Of a stretch of DNA of 64,000 bases, positions 12,001 through 18,359 are shown one piece after another (within the stretch, counting starts at the first letter, position 1; every line of letters starts with the position of its first letter). Below the pieces are notes generated by a model that searched no databases, was not told where the DNA came from, and saw nothing but the letters and a program-made list of their open reading frames with translations. The position numbers were made by a program, and so were the translations under genes. This DNA is from Actinoplanes italicus (GTDB taxonomy: Bacteria > Actinomycetota > Actinomycetes > Mycobacteriales > Micromonosporaceae). The stretch spans positions 310,001 through 374,000 of the forward strand of contig NZ_PVMZ01000009.1 in assembly GCF_003001815.1 (NCBI RefSeq), given 5' to 3'.

Positions 12001-14465
12001 CCGAGCGGCTGCTGGCGGAACTCTGGGCGCGGCAGCTGCGGCTGCCGGCGGTCCGGCGCGACGACGACTTCTTCGCGCTGGGCGGCGACTCGATCGGGGT
12101 GCTGGAGCTGTTCGCGAGTCTCGGTGAGCATCGGCCGGTGCTGCCGCGGCCGACGGTCGCCTACCGGCACCGTACGCTCGCCGCACTCGCCGAGGTCATC
12201 GACGCGACTGTGGCGGAGGCGCCGGGTGCGCGTACCGCCGGCGGGGATTTTCCGGTGACCCCGACCCAGCGTGGGTTCCTGCTGGCCGACGCGGTCGGAA
12301 CCGCCTCGACCTGGCTGGCGGCGCCGCGCCTGCACGGGCCGCTCGACCGTCAGCGGTTCCAGCGGGCGGTGGATGTGCTGGTCGCACGGCATCCGATGCT
12401 GCGGACCGTCTTCCCGGCCGGCGCGCGTCCGCCGGTGCAACGGGAGCTGTCACCGGTGACGTTGGCCGTCGGGTACTCGGCGACTCCGGAGGCGCTGGAT
12501 GCGGAGCTGGCGTCCGAGCGGGAGCACCGGTTCGATCCGGCGGCGTGGCCGCTCGTGCGGTTGCGGCTGCTCAGGTACGGGGCCGACGAGCACGCCCTGC
12601 TCGTTCACGCGCACCATCTCGTCGGGGACGGGTACAGCGTGGCGCTTCTCATGCGGGAGCTGCTGGCCGTCTATGACGGGGCCGAGCCGGAGCCTCTGCG
12701 GTCTACGTTCCGTGACTACGTGGCGGTGCTCGACGATGTCACGCCGGAGGTGGCCCCGCACGACGGCGGGCCGTTGACCGCCGGCGGGGAGATCGTGACG
12801 GCCGGGTTCACGGTCGGCGCGGAAACCTTGGTGGGGCTGCGGGAACAAGCCCTGGCTGCGGGAGTGACGCCGTTCGTGCCGGTGCTGACGGCGTATCACC
12901 GGGCGCTCGCTGCGGTGTCCGGGCGGCCCGACCCGGTGATCGGTGTCGCGGTGACCGGTCGTGATCACTCGCTTCCGGACCTCGGGCGGATCTTCGGGCC
13001 CTGCGCGACGGCTGTCGCGGTCCGGCCGGGGGCCGGCGCCGGGATCGCCGAGGTGGCAGCAGCGGTCGCGGAGGCTCGGACCCGGACGTTCACGGCGCCG
13101 CAGGGGTGGCAGCACTTCTTCACCTATCTGGACTTCGGCGCGCTCGGGCCGGCGCAGGGGGAGACACTCAAGCTGACCTGGGACGACGCCGCCGCCGAGC
13201 TGGCCGTTCCGCCGGGCACCGAGGTGTTGCTGGCGGCCCGCCCGGTGGGCGATGGGCTGCGGTTGACTTTGCGTTCCCGCCACTCGCAGTCCTTTCTGAC
13301 GCGGTTGGTGGCGGCGCTCGCCAGCGATCTCGAGCAATTGAGTACGCCATCACGCGAAGAGTCGTCCCAGATCGCGGCGGGTGTGGGGGCGGCGGGAACT
13401 CTGCTGGACGCGGGGCTGGTCGGGTATCTACCGGCGCCCGAGCAGTGGACGGGACTGCCCGCTGACATCCGGCGGATGCTGCCGCGGCTGGACCGGGAGA
13501 CGGTTCGGGGGCTGGTCTTCCCCGACGGCCGCCCGCGTCTGCTGGAGATCACCGAGACCCGGCTGGGCCGGTCCGGGTTCGTGGCGCTGCCCCGGTTCGC
13601 CGATGAGCTGGGAGCCCCGGGCCTGGCCGAACACACTGCGGCGGCCGTCGATCTGGCGGCGGAACACGGGGCCCGGACCGTCTCACTGGCCGGCATGATC
13701 CCGGCCGGCACCGGCTACGGAACGGCCGTTCTCCCGTACATCGGCATCGGGACGAACCTGACCACCGGCCATGCGGTGACCGCAGCCGCCGTGGTCCGCA
13801 CCGTTCTCGCGGCCCTGGCCGCCCGGGACCGCAAGCTGGGCGATTGCGTCGTGGCGGTGCTCGGGATGGGGTCGATCGGCACGTCGTCGCTGAGCCTGCT
13901 GCTGGCCCGCGGCGAGCCCCCGGCCGGGCTGATCCTGTGCGACCTGCCGGCTGCCGCGGCTCGGCTCACCGCCCTCGCCGGACCGTTGGGCGCCGAGGTG
14001 GCGACGAGCCCGGACGCCGTCTACCGGGCGGACGTGATCGTGGCCGCGACCAGCAGCGGACCGGGAACCCTGGACGTGGACCGGCTGAAGCCGGGGACGA
14101 TCCTGGTCGACGACTCGTTCCCGCACTGTTTCGACACCGGCCGCGCCCTGGCCCGGATGCGTGACCGGGGTGATGTGCTGATCGTCGGCGGTGGCCTGCT
14201 GGCGTGCGGCGAGACCCGGCACGAGGTGGCCGAGGGCCTTCCGGATGTACGCCATCAGCTGCCCGGATCGATGGCGTCGTGCCGGCTGGAGTCACTGCTG
14301 CACGCGTCGGTGCCGGGCTTGCCGCTGGTGCACGGCCCGGTGACGCCGGAGCATGCGGCCGCGTACTGGGACGCGCTGGACGCGGCCGGGGTGGGGGCGG
14401 CCCCGCTGCACCTGCTCAACGAAACCCTACTGAACGAGCGGCTCGACTCCGAACGCGACGTCTAG
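3036..14465 (+). CDS. FAAL-PKS-NRPS megasynthase with AAR-like terminal reductase
   Basis: A 3809-residue assembly line. The ATG at 3036 is chosen because AGGG lies 8 bases upstream; an ATG two codons earlier would leave only 2. Domains in order: fatty acyl-AMP ligase (about 1-545, SSGSTGTPKG near 147, TWMPYFHDMGLIG); ACP1 (600-672, Ser635); ketosynthase (723-1120, Cys874, His1007, His1046); acyltransferase (1218-1540, Ser1312 in GHSVG, and SHGFHS around His1421, which favours malonyl-CoA); ketoreductase (1729-1902, Tyr1868 and Asn1872); ACP2 (1978-2053, Ser2017); condensation C1 (2059-2469, HHAAADG, His2194); adenylation (2480-2962); PCP (2985-3060, Ser3019); condensation C2 (3072-3438, HHLVGDG, His3194); and a reductase-like domain (3452-3802). 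No DH, ER, MT or thioesterase was found. Inference: a fatty acid is loaded, extended once to a beta-hydroxyacyl chain, joined to one amino acid and released, perhaps reductively. No PPTase gene is in the window. The 3' end overlaps the convergent GntR gene by 39 bp. Confidence 0.93.
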   Translation: MTLTDVLTRAATIAPGQGVVHVGEAGRFTGQAFTSHAELLADALRIGGGLREAGLRPGDPLLVVADDSADFLGLFWGAIMAGAVPVPLPPEPRRLAAVHHHLGGPPFAGDSATPGGTLLSPRDLRSAFPLQNPHPVRPDDLAFLQFSSGSTGTPKGVELTHANVVANLEQAARTGALTPADVVVTWMPYFHDMGLIGTHLAPLYSRCRQVRISPLAFAKRPETWLRTAARHRATVLSAANFALALVNRRVPDEVLDELDLSTVRLLMVGAEPISPSVWRTFETRLRRAGLAPGAMQPVYGLAEATVAVSCPPLGEPAIPLRLSRTALSRGVALPVPPGPVPAPAPVSTPASVPGTAAAEPSVVLVMDVGYPVPGCELRVVDESGAVLEDGLVGHLQVRGPNVTRGYHRDPAATAAAMDGEWLRTGDVGFLRSGRLCVTGRHKDVLFVNGRNFHAADLEEVAAATPGLAPGPIAVVGATDPTDGRERVAVFIAAPAVRPAPATLPELVRSRVAEALAHDDVRVEVVPTGAFTRTTSGKLRRQPLRDRLTEPDPSGCAVPVSQPAGDSGEAQPDLPGCVVPLSPGAGNSGGAQLGGGGPLGRDEAERVVREVWARVLGVEAAGIGPEDRFLAIGGSSLKAMEVLAGLEDAFGRTLDPVLLRDCATVPALADRLLAAGNGTDVRTPAMAPAVEPGTAGRDVPAADNDAAVPAVSPVAEPDDVRGRGGLAVIGMACRFPEADSPEEFWDNLLAGRDSVTPVTRWPGGGHGAFLADPAAFDAGCFGIGEEEARLLDPHARIFLELAHEALERAGFAGPRRRGRRIGVFAAVGESAYRELTDGAGGGTHALTGGLRNLIAARVAHVLDLRGPAIAVDTACSSALVALHLARVSLEAGDCDIAVVGGVSLNLTATGESLLGAAQALSPTGRSRAFSADADGFVPGEGGAALVLMRLADAGDEPVLAVVRGTAVNNDGRSLSLMAPNPLLQREVIADAYRSSGVDPADVTYVEAHGTGTAVGDPIEARSLAYAFPPRPDGRSRLLGSVKTNIGHLLNVAGLPALVKVVLALQHRELPPSLHYGRPSARFDLTGAGFEVVTERRPWSGPLVAGVNGFGFGGTNAHVILAAAPAVPGAPAVPAASTGHDDRAHLLTLSARSAEGLVAAARDLAAHLRAHPGLRMADVCATAAAARDDGPYRIALLTGSDLLLRLDAAEAGLPLGRPARVAFLFGGQGTQRPGQGAQLYATAPVFRAVLDEVSAAAGPVGGRTLVGWCTDPDVPVSDLARTEVTQPLVVAFAVAQAAQLAAYGVRPEAVAGHSVGEFAAAVTAGRLTAVEAVLLAVERGRLTAALAAPGAMLAVAASAADVTSILSARGAGRLTADGVVIAAENAAGRVVLAGPHAAIDEAVALLAGRGVVTRRLAVSHGFHSQSMAPVAEALARLAPPARTGTIPQISTVTGEWDPSFDGDYLAAHATRPVRFAAATDRLRAAGFDTMVEVGGAVTLSSLVRGTPVLYAGRDAAALLSTAGELWVRGMPLDRTALDAGTRRVALPTYPFQRRRYWITDPAAPSAAESSAPASVDRPGPSFSQPVWTESPVAAFDGAAAGVTVLVAGSADAAEALTAIRSAPVDGHLLVITRDLYATGRERPDAGHAVWAGLAMAFADENPRAGVRIVDLCSADPEDARRAAVERESTSPPPAGPAQIVAWRDGRRLTRSFAPIDAAGGPPTGSPPPDGDYLIVGGAGAVGAAVARHLARRGRPRLLLAGRSAEPAALLDELRRLGAIAEYRAADITVPEEVAALVAGRDFDVVIQAAGTVSPGSLRARTVPEMSAGLAAKVRGTLLLTRALGERRPLVVALSSVSSVLPGLAGAVGDYVAANLFLDSFAAAERAAGRPFVAVNLPALTGGGLAAAHGVARRPGGSMPIERVPETLWAAAALGVAQVLVTPPASGTAGPPEPISAPVAAVAGAREEVAPVAGAREAVTSGAARDALVALVRELLAGPLERDADSIGVDEPFLTLGLDSLTAVDLVKELERRLGRTLSTTLFFEHRTIGELAGHLGGSERTVFPLSPVQRAFVTTGRLYPEVPAYAYVRQTLAGPVDTGRLAAAFAELERRHPMLRLRIGSEGQYFVPPATGQPDWFTVVEHPTPAGSEAGSGVPIEGLDRELRNRVFDLEREGPVRAVLVVVGAELAHLIVVAHHAAADGYSLAILGDELWAIYDGAEPAAAPERTFVEHEAIRPGAAVADVDHWRTTLAGYPRLRLPYDGDADDEPKAPYAVHQRVLEKGISERLTATARAAGVSVFHLLLAGYVRCLARWTGQDAVPVSVARAGRTARLPGVDRIVGPFADTLPVLVETRAGEPAAALAERLRERWLTAERHGSVSTVDLARMLAADGTGPRTASPASFSFARFPGAGRSGANVLATTAGTATAATRLGLVCFEAHGTLHFSWNYPEALFRPETVERLAAEHLAEITALAVSSPEPGSVVERIREQCRRTPDGIAVLTDGAPLSYRELDLASDRLAGRLAGRLAAGTARIGLLTSPGADSVIGVLGILKAGAAWVPMDAAHPPARLAGLLTRAGASVVVCDEGTRGVAEGLARRGFGIVQRSADGPDPGPITAVTSDDTAYVIFTSGSTGRPKGVPVSHRAMSGYLDWAISAFAYRAGDRLAQTASICFDASVRQLLAPLLVGATVVAWDRDTVRDPELLLERLARDRVTVWSSVPTLWERLLTAAEKTRPALSLRWVHVGGEELSPAHVRRWFDLFGPDQRITNLYGPTETTINATWHAITERPADGVTRLPIGRPVGGAVVEVVDADGRRCADGDVGEIWIGGRGLADDYLDDPAQTAVAFVERDGRRWYRSGDLGVRDADGLLWFRGRADDQVKLYGYRIEPGEIEAVLRQHPGVERAVVAVEDGRLVARVQSSSADAATLRAHLSALLPDYLVPGRIVLAGELPLTATGKIDRASLRGEGSLSGGGSPPGGGSLRGGGQPVTPTERLLAELWARQLRLPAVRRDDDFFALGGDSIGVLELFASLGEHRPVLPRPTVAYRHRTLAALAEVIDATVAEAPGARTAGGDFPVTPTQRGFLLADAVGTASTWLAAPRLHGPLDRQRFQRAVDVLVARHPMLRTVFPAGARPPVQRELSPVTLAVGYSATPEALDAELASEREHRFDPAAWPLVRLRLLRYGADEHALLVHAHHLVGDGYSVALLMRELLAVYDGAEPEPLRSTFRDYVAVLDDVTPEVAPHDGGPLTAGGEIVTAGFTVGAETLVGLREQALAAGVTPFVPVLTAYHRALAAVSGRPDPVIGVAVTGRDHSLPDLGRIFGPCATAVAVRPGAGAGIAEVAAAVAEARTRTFTAPQGWQHFFTYLDFGALGPAQGETLKLTWDDAAAELAVPPGTEVLLAARPVGDGLRLTLRSRHSQSFLTRLVAALASDLEQLSTPSREESSQIAAGVGAAGTLLDAGLVGYLPAPEQWTGLPADIRRMLPRLDRETVRGLVFPDGRPRLLEITETRLGRSGFVALPRFADELGAPGLAEHTAAAVDLAAEHGARTVSLAGMIPAGTGYGTAVLPYIGIGTNLTTGHAVTAAAVVRTVLAALAARDRKLGDCVVAVLGMGSIGTSSLSLLLARGEPPAGLILCDLPAAAARLTALAGPLGAEVATSPDAVYRADVIVAATSSGPGTLDVDRLKPGTILVDDSFPHCFDTGRALARMRDRGDVLIVGGGLLACGETRHEVAEGLPDVRHQLPGSMASCRLESLLHASVPGLPLVHGPVTPEHAAAYWDALDAAGVGAAPLHLLNETLLNERLDSERDV
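4686..4806 (+). repeat. Two 63-bp palindrome-bearing direct repeats in a linker-coding segment
   Basis: Two units with a 63-bp period start at about 4686 and 4749. Each carries an inverted repeat: 4706-4716 with 4726-4736 (ACCGGTGTCTC and GAGACAGCGGT), and 4769-4780 with 4788-4799 (ACCGCTGTCTCC and GGAAACAGCGGT). The period is a multiple of three, so the gene stays open and gains two 21-residue linker units between FAAL and ACP1. Confidence 0.75.
13390..14462 (+). other. Terminal domain of the megasynthase, acyl-ACP reductase (AAR)-like
   Basis: This domain covers residues about 3452-3809 of the megasynthase. It is not the SDR-type NRPS thioester reductase and not a thioesterase. Blocks that line up with the cyanobacterial long-chain acyl-ACP reductase, recalled from memory, are: TTGHAVTAAAVVR (TTGNTHTAYVICR in AAR); the Rossmann motif VAVLGMGSIG near residue 3606 (VAVVGATGDIG); LKPGTILVDDSFP; VLIVGGGLL; and SMASCRLESLL, with Cys3749 at the position of the catalytic acyl-accepting cysteine (QMFACFAEAMLL). 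By analogy it would take the acyl chain onto Cys3749 and reduce it with NAD(P)H to an aldehyde. This is a family-level inference. Remote similarity to ornithine-cyclodeaminase or shikimate-dehydrogenase folds is the alternative. Confidence 0.65.
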
Positions 14466-15149
14466 CCGGTAGCGGTCGCCGGCGTAGCGGGACTCGCTGA
14501 GTTCGAGTGGCCGTTCGTGCTGGTCGAGGATGAGCCGTTCCTCGATCAGCAGTGCGGAACCGACGGGGACGCCCAGCTCGCGGGCGTCCTCCTCGCCGGC
14601 CGGCTCGGCGCGGATGGTGGACGTGCCGTGGACGGGGGTGTGGCCGAGCGCGACCAGCGCCTCGTGCACCGATCGGGACAGGTCGGCGGCGAGCAGGTCA
14701 CCGACGGTCGCGGGATACATGGCGCGCTCGAAGGCGATCGGCTCGTCGTCGGCGAACCGGACCCGGTGGATGGCGAAGACATCGCCCTTGCGCAGCCGCA
14801 GCCGGGTGGCCTCGAGCGTGGTGGGTGGTCGCAGCTCGGCGACGACGACCTTGGCCCATGGTCGCTTGCCCTGCTTGCGGATCTCCTCGCTGAGCCGGAT
14901 CAGGTGGTCGGCGCGGCGCGGGCCGCTGGGGACCGCGACGAACGTGCCGCGGCCCGGTGCGCGGTAGACGAGACCGTCGTTGACCAGCTGCGTCACGGCT
15001 GCGCGGGCGGTCATCCGGCTGACGCCGTGCTCGCGGGCGAGCTCGGGCTCGGACGGCAGCGGGTCGTGCGGCCGGGACTTCGCGATCTGTGCGCGCAGCG
15101 CCTGCTCGATGCGAAAGTAGCGCGGCGAGAAATCGGGATCCCCGGACAT
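14427..15149 (-). CDS. GntR family (HutC/UTRA subfamily) transcriptional regulator
   Basis: A 240-residue repressor-type protein. The N-terminal winged helix (about residues 8-75) contains LPSEPELAREHGVSRMTARAAV and the wing YRAPGRGTFVA. Residues about 90-240 form a UTRA ligand-binding domain of the HutC type. The start at 15149 gives MSGDPDF directly before the wHTH; an upstream in-frame start would add 13 residues. The gene is divergent from deoC, and the 68-bp gap between them holds two HutC-type operator copies, so it probably controls deoC and itself. Its 3' end overlaps the convergent megasynthase gene by 39 bp. Confidence 0.88.
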   Translation of the reverse strand: MSGDPDFSPRYFRIEQALRAQIAKSRPHDPLPSEPELAREHGVSRMTARAAVTQLVNDGLVYRAPGRGTFVAVPSGPRRADHLIRLSEEIRKQGKRPWAKVVVAELRPPTTLEATRLRLRKGDVFAIHRVRFADDEPIAFERAMYPATVGDLLAADLSRSVHEALVALGHTPVHGTSTIRAEPAGEEDARELGVPVGSALLIEERLILDQHERPLELSESRYAGDRYRLDVAFGVEPLVQ

Positions 15150-15177
15150 GAGGCACACCCTACCGACAGGTTCAGAC

Positions 15178-15203
15178 TGTCTAGACAACCACCTGTATAG
15201 ACA
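15178..15203. promoter_or_regulatory. Tandem GntR/HutC-type operators between the regulator gene and deoC
   Basis: TGTCTAGACA (15178-15187, a perfect palindrome) and TGTATAGACA (15194-15203) are spaced 16 bp apart. Both match the GT-N-TA-N-AC type core known for HutC-subfamily regulators. The second copy ends 14 bp before the deoC start codon and so should block initiation. No clear SD precedes deoC, so its transcript may have a very short leader. Confidence 0.7.
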
Positions 15204-15217
15204 GCTACCGTCCAGTC

Positions 15218-15913
15218 ATGAACTTCACCGTGCCGCAGATCGCGAAGATGATCGACCACTCCATCCTCCGGCCCGAGTTCACCCTGGAAGACCTGCGCGA
15301 AGGCTGCGCGATCGCCAGGAAGTACGACGTGGCCTCGGTCTGCGTCCGGCCCTGCGACGTCACCGTCGCCGTCGACCTGCTGCGCGGCACCAACGTCATG
15401 GTCGGCACGGTCGTGGGCTTCCCGCACGGTGACACCCCCACCTCGGTCAAGATCTCCGAGACCGAGCTGGCCGTGCACCAGGGCGCCAAGGAGATCGACA
15501 TGGTGCTCAACATCGGCTGGCTGCGCTCCGGCGACATCGCCGCCGTCGAGCACGAGATCGGCCTCATCGTGAAGGCCGCCGGTCCCGCCCACGTCAAGGT
15601 CATCCTCGAGACGGCGTACCTCACCGACGAGCAGAAACTCGCCGCCTGCTGGGCCGCCGAGCGCGCCGGCGCGGCTTTCGTGAAGACCTCCACCGGCTTC
15701 GCCCCCAAGGGCGCCACCATCGACGATCTCGCTCTGATGCGCTCGGCCGTCTCCCCGAAGGTGCAGGTCAAGGCCTCCGGCGGAGTCCGGACCCTGGACG
15801 CGATGATCGCGATGGCCGGCGTCGGCGTGACGCGTTTCGGCACGTCGGCCACGACCGAGATCCTGCAGGACCTGGCCCGCCGTCAGGTCTCGGTCCCCGG
15901 CGGTCGCGCTTAA
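15218..15913 (+). CDS. deoC: Deoxyribose-phosphate aldolase
   Basis: A 231-residue cytosolic class I aldolase that cleaves 2-deoxyribose 5-phosphate to glyceraldehyde 3-phosphate and acetaldehyde in deoxynucleoside salvage. DeoC hallmarks are the N-terminal IDHSILRPEFT, VCVRPCDV, VVGFPHG, the Schiff-base lysine Lys156 in FVKTSTGF, and VKASGGVRT. The length is normal for the family. It stands alone downstream of the two GntR-type operators and is followed by a repeat array, with no other deo gene in the window. The link to the GntR regulator therefore rests on the operators. Confidence 0.95.
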   Translation: MNFTVPQIAKMIDHSILRPEFTLEDLREGCAIARKYDVASVCVRPCDVTVAVDLLRGTNVMVGTVVGFPHGDTPTSVKISETELAVHQGAKEIDMVLNIGWLRSGDIAAVEHEIGLIVKAAGPAHVKVILETAYLTDEQKLAACWAAERAGAAFVKTSTGFAPKGATIDDLALMRSAVSPKVQVKASGGVRTLDAMIAMAGVGVTRFGTSATTEILQDLARRQVSVPGGRA

Positions 15914-15923
15914 CCCTCACCTC

Positions 15924-16165
15924 GCGTGGTGACGTGCGGTCCGCCGGTGGGCGTAAGTCGCCACGCGTTCGCGTGCTGGCAGTCGTGTGGTGACGTGCGG
16001 TTCGCCGGCGGGCGTAAATTGCCACGCGTTCGCGTGCTGGCAGTCGTGTGGTGACGTGCGGTCCGCCGGTGGGCGTAAGTCGCCACGCGTTCGCGTGCTG
16101 GCAGTCGCGTGGTGATCTGTGGTCGGCTGGTGGGTGCAAGTCACCACGCGGGTTCGTTCGGGGGC
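15924..16165. repeat. Four tandem copies of a 61-bp hairpin-forming repeat
   Basis: Units begin (at GTGGTGAC or GTGGTGAT) at 15926, 15987, 16048 and 16109, an exact 61-bp period. Each can fold on arms GCGTGGTGAC and GTCGCCACGC around a loop of about 23 bases. In the diverged fourth copy the 3' arm becomes GTCACCACGC, which turns the T-G wobble of the other copies into a T-A pair. The array fills the gap between deoC and the aminotransferase gene. No coding potential is seen. Confidence 0.85.
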
Positions 16166-16181
16166 GGCCTATGCTGGGCCG

Positions 16182-17087
16182 ATGCTGCAGCAGTATGACG
16201 CCCGGAACGCCGACATCGTCTACTGGGTCAATGGGAATCTGGTACACCGTGACCAGCCCGGACTCTCCCCGTTCGACTCGGTGGTCCAGGGCGGCGACGC
16301 CGTGTGGGAGGGGTTGCGCCTGTACCGGGGCGCGATCTTCGGTCTCCTTCCGCACCTGGCACGGCTGCGGCGGTCGGCGCTCGCGCTCGGGTTCACCGAC
16401 ATCCCCGCCGACGACACGATCATCGACGCGATCACGGCGACGCTGCGGGCCAACGAGATGACCGACGGCGTGCACATCCGGCTCACGCTCACCCGTGGCG
16501 TCAAGGTGACCAGCGGCATGGACCCGCGGCTCAACCGGGCCGGGCCGACCCTGATCGTGCTGGCCGAGCACAAGCCGCCGGTCTACGACACCGGTGGGCT
16601 CACCCTGGCGACGTCGAGCATCCGCCGGCCGTCGCCGGACGTGCTCGACCCGAAGATCCACCACAACAACCTGATCAACTCGATCCTCGCCAAGATCGAG
16701 GCGAACGCGGCCGGCGCCGACGACGCGCTCATGCTCGACCAGCGTGGCTTCGTCGCCGAGACCAACGCCACCCACCTGTTCGCGGTGGTCGGCGGCGGCC
16801 TGGTCACCCCGACGACGGCGGCCTGTCCCGAGGGCATCACCCGGCAGACGGTCCTCGACCTGTCGGCCCAGCACGGCATCCCGGCGGTCGTCCGGGACGT
16901 GTCGCTGACCGAGATGTACACCGCCGACGAGGTCTTCTGCACCGGCACCATGGGCGAGATCGCCGCCGTCACCGTCATCGACGGCCGCACTATCGGCGCT
17001 GGCTCAGTCGGCCCGCTGACCAGCCGGATCGCCAAGATCTACCAGGAGCACGCCGCCGCGAACGGCACCCGCCTCCTCGACGTCTGA
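16182..17087 (+). CDS. Class IV aminotransferase (IlvE/branched-chain type)
   Basis: A 301-residue PLP-dependent aminotransferase of fold type IV. The segment around DPKIHHNNLINSILAKIEA places the likely PLP lysine at Lys158, with the same lysine-to-asparagine spacing as in E. coli IlvE. GFVAETNATHLF and CTGTMGEIAAVT are the phosphate-binding loops. The substrate is a branched-chain amino acid or a related one; D-amino acid transaminase or aminodeoxychorismate lyase cannot be excluded by eye. The ATG at 16182 is chosen because the conserved N-terminus (DIVYWVNGNLV) follows directly; a longer frame would run into the upstream repeats. The sulfotransferase-like gene at 18950-19654 lies 1.9 kb downstream in the opposite orientation. 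Confidence 0.85.
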   Translation: MLQQYDARNADIVYWVNGNLVHRDQPGLSPFDSVVQGGDAVWEGLRLYRGAIFGLLPHLARLRRSALALGFTDIPADDTIIDAITATLRANEMTDGVHIRLTLTRGVKVTSGMDPRLNRAGPTLIVLAEHKPPVYDTGGLTLATSSIRRPSPDVLDPKIHHNNLINSILAKIEANAAGADDALMLDQRGFVAETNATHLFAVVGGGLVTPTTAACPEGITRQTVLDLSAQHGIPAVVRDVSLTEMYTADEVFCTGTMGEIAAVTVIDGRTIGAGSVGPLTSRIAKIYQEHAAANGTRLLDV

Positions 17088-17191
17088 CCCCCGCCGCGGC
17101 ACGGAGACCGCTCAGATCGCGGGCGCGGCGACCGACATTGAGGCCGGCAGGAACCGGCCCCGCCGTGGGCCCGATCTGACGGGGAGTCGAC

Positions 17192-18163
17192 GTGACGATG
17201 CCTTTCGAGCAGTACGGCTCGGCTGATCCCTCCGGTGGCGGGCCCCTCGGACAGGCGTCCCCGCCCCAGGGCGGTTTCGTGCAGCCGAGCCCGCCGGCTC
17301 ACGGCGGTTTCGTACAGCCGAGCCCGCCGGCTCACGGCGGTTTCGTACAGCCGGTCCCGCTGGCTTACGGAGACGTGGTCCATCCGCAGAGCGGCTCCTA
17401 CGGGCCTCCCGCCGTGCTGACCTCCCCGGCGGGATACTCTGCGCCGCAGAACGGCGCGGTGGATGTCGTGTCGGCGGATCATCCCGCTCCGCAGTACAGC
17501 GTCGCTCCCGCGACGGATCCGAGGCAGGCGTACGCGCAGCCGCCGGTACCCGCTCAGGGGATGCCGAACGGGCATGCCGGGCAGCCCGTCTATGACATCC
17601 ACGCGGCCCAGCAGGCGCAGTATGCGCAGTATCTTCAGGCCGCCTCGCAAGCCTTGCCGCAGTCCTTCCCCGCCGGGCCGGAGGCGGTGCCGAGCCCTTA
17701 CGCCGCGGCTGCGCAGTCTCCCTACGCGACGATTCCCTCCGTGGCGCCGCCTGCCACACCGTCCCGGATCCGGAAGGTCGTGCCGTGGGTCGCGGGTGGC
17801 GTCCTGGTGCTCGGCGCAGCCGTGACAGCCGGGATCGTCGCGCTCGTCGCTGGGTCCGGCCCCACTGCCGCCGAGGCCAAGACCGCGTGCGAGACGGCGT
17901 TCCTCGACGAGATGAACGCGCGCGACGCGATGGCGGACAGCTCCGGCAGCGGCCTGGTGGCGACCATCCTCAATGGTGTCGAGGTCGCGGAACCCGTCGC
18001 CGTCGAGGGTGGCTTCGAGGTCAACGGCTCCGGCAAGTACACCATGACCAGCATGGGCACGTCCGTCCCCGGCAGCGTCGCACTGACCTGCACCGCAAAG
18101 CACGACGACGACGGCAACCTCGTCACCACTGTCACCAACAGGAGCGGCGGTAAGCCCAGCTAG
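17192..18163 (+). CDS. Proline-rich single-pass membrane protein of unknown function
   Basis: 323 residues from a GTG with GGGGAG five bases upstream. Residues 1-190 are Pro/Gln/Ala/Tyr-rich and disordered-looking, with an 11-residue motif GGFVQPSPPAH repeated near residues 28-60. One membrane helix (VVPWVAGGVLVLGAAVTAGIVALVAGS, split here only by my reading, about residues 199-222) is followed by a small extracytoplasmic domain of about 95 residues. This resembles the DUF4333-type pattern of actinobacterial membrane proteins, with cysteines at ACETAF and LTCTAK that could form a disulfide. The function is unknown and no partner gene is adjacent. Confidence 0.75.
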   Translation: MTMPFEQYGSADPSGGGPLGQASPPQGGFVQPSPPAHGGFVQPSPPAHGGFVQPVPLAYGDVVHPQSGSYGPPAVLTSPAGYSAPQNGAVDVVSADHPAPQYSVAPATDPRQAYAQPPVPAQGMPNGHAGQPVYDIHAAQQAQYAQYLQAASQALPQSFPAGPEAVPSPYAAAAQSPYATIPSVAPPATPSRIRKVVPWVAGGVLVLGAAVTAGIVALVAGSGPTAAEAKTACETAFLDEMNARDAMADSSGSGLVATILNGVEVAEPVAVEGGFEVNGSGKYTMTSMGTSVPGSVALTCTAKHDDDGNLVTTVTNRSGGKPS

Positions 18164-18359
18164 AGAACTTTCGCAGTCGGGGTTGCCGGCCCGTCAGCCG
18201 CATCCGTCTGAGCCGTGGTGGCGTTCGGTCGGCTGATGGTTTGGCGTTGCCGTCGTGGGCTCCGGGCTCGCGGGGTCGGTTACCGCCGCGACCCGGTGCT
18301 GGACGATCAACTAGGGCCGTTTTCGGAGCCGGGCTCCGGGATATCGCTGCCTCCGGACC

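Noticed and set aside
15924..16165. CRISPR array
   Set aside because: The repeated unit is continuous with no variable spacers and there are no cas genes.
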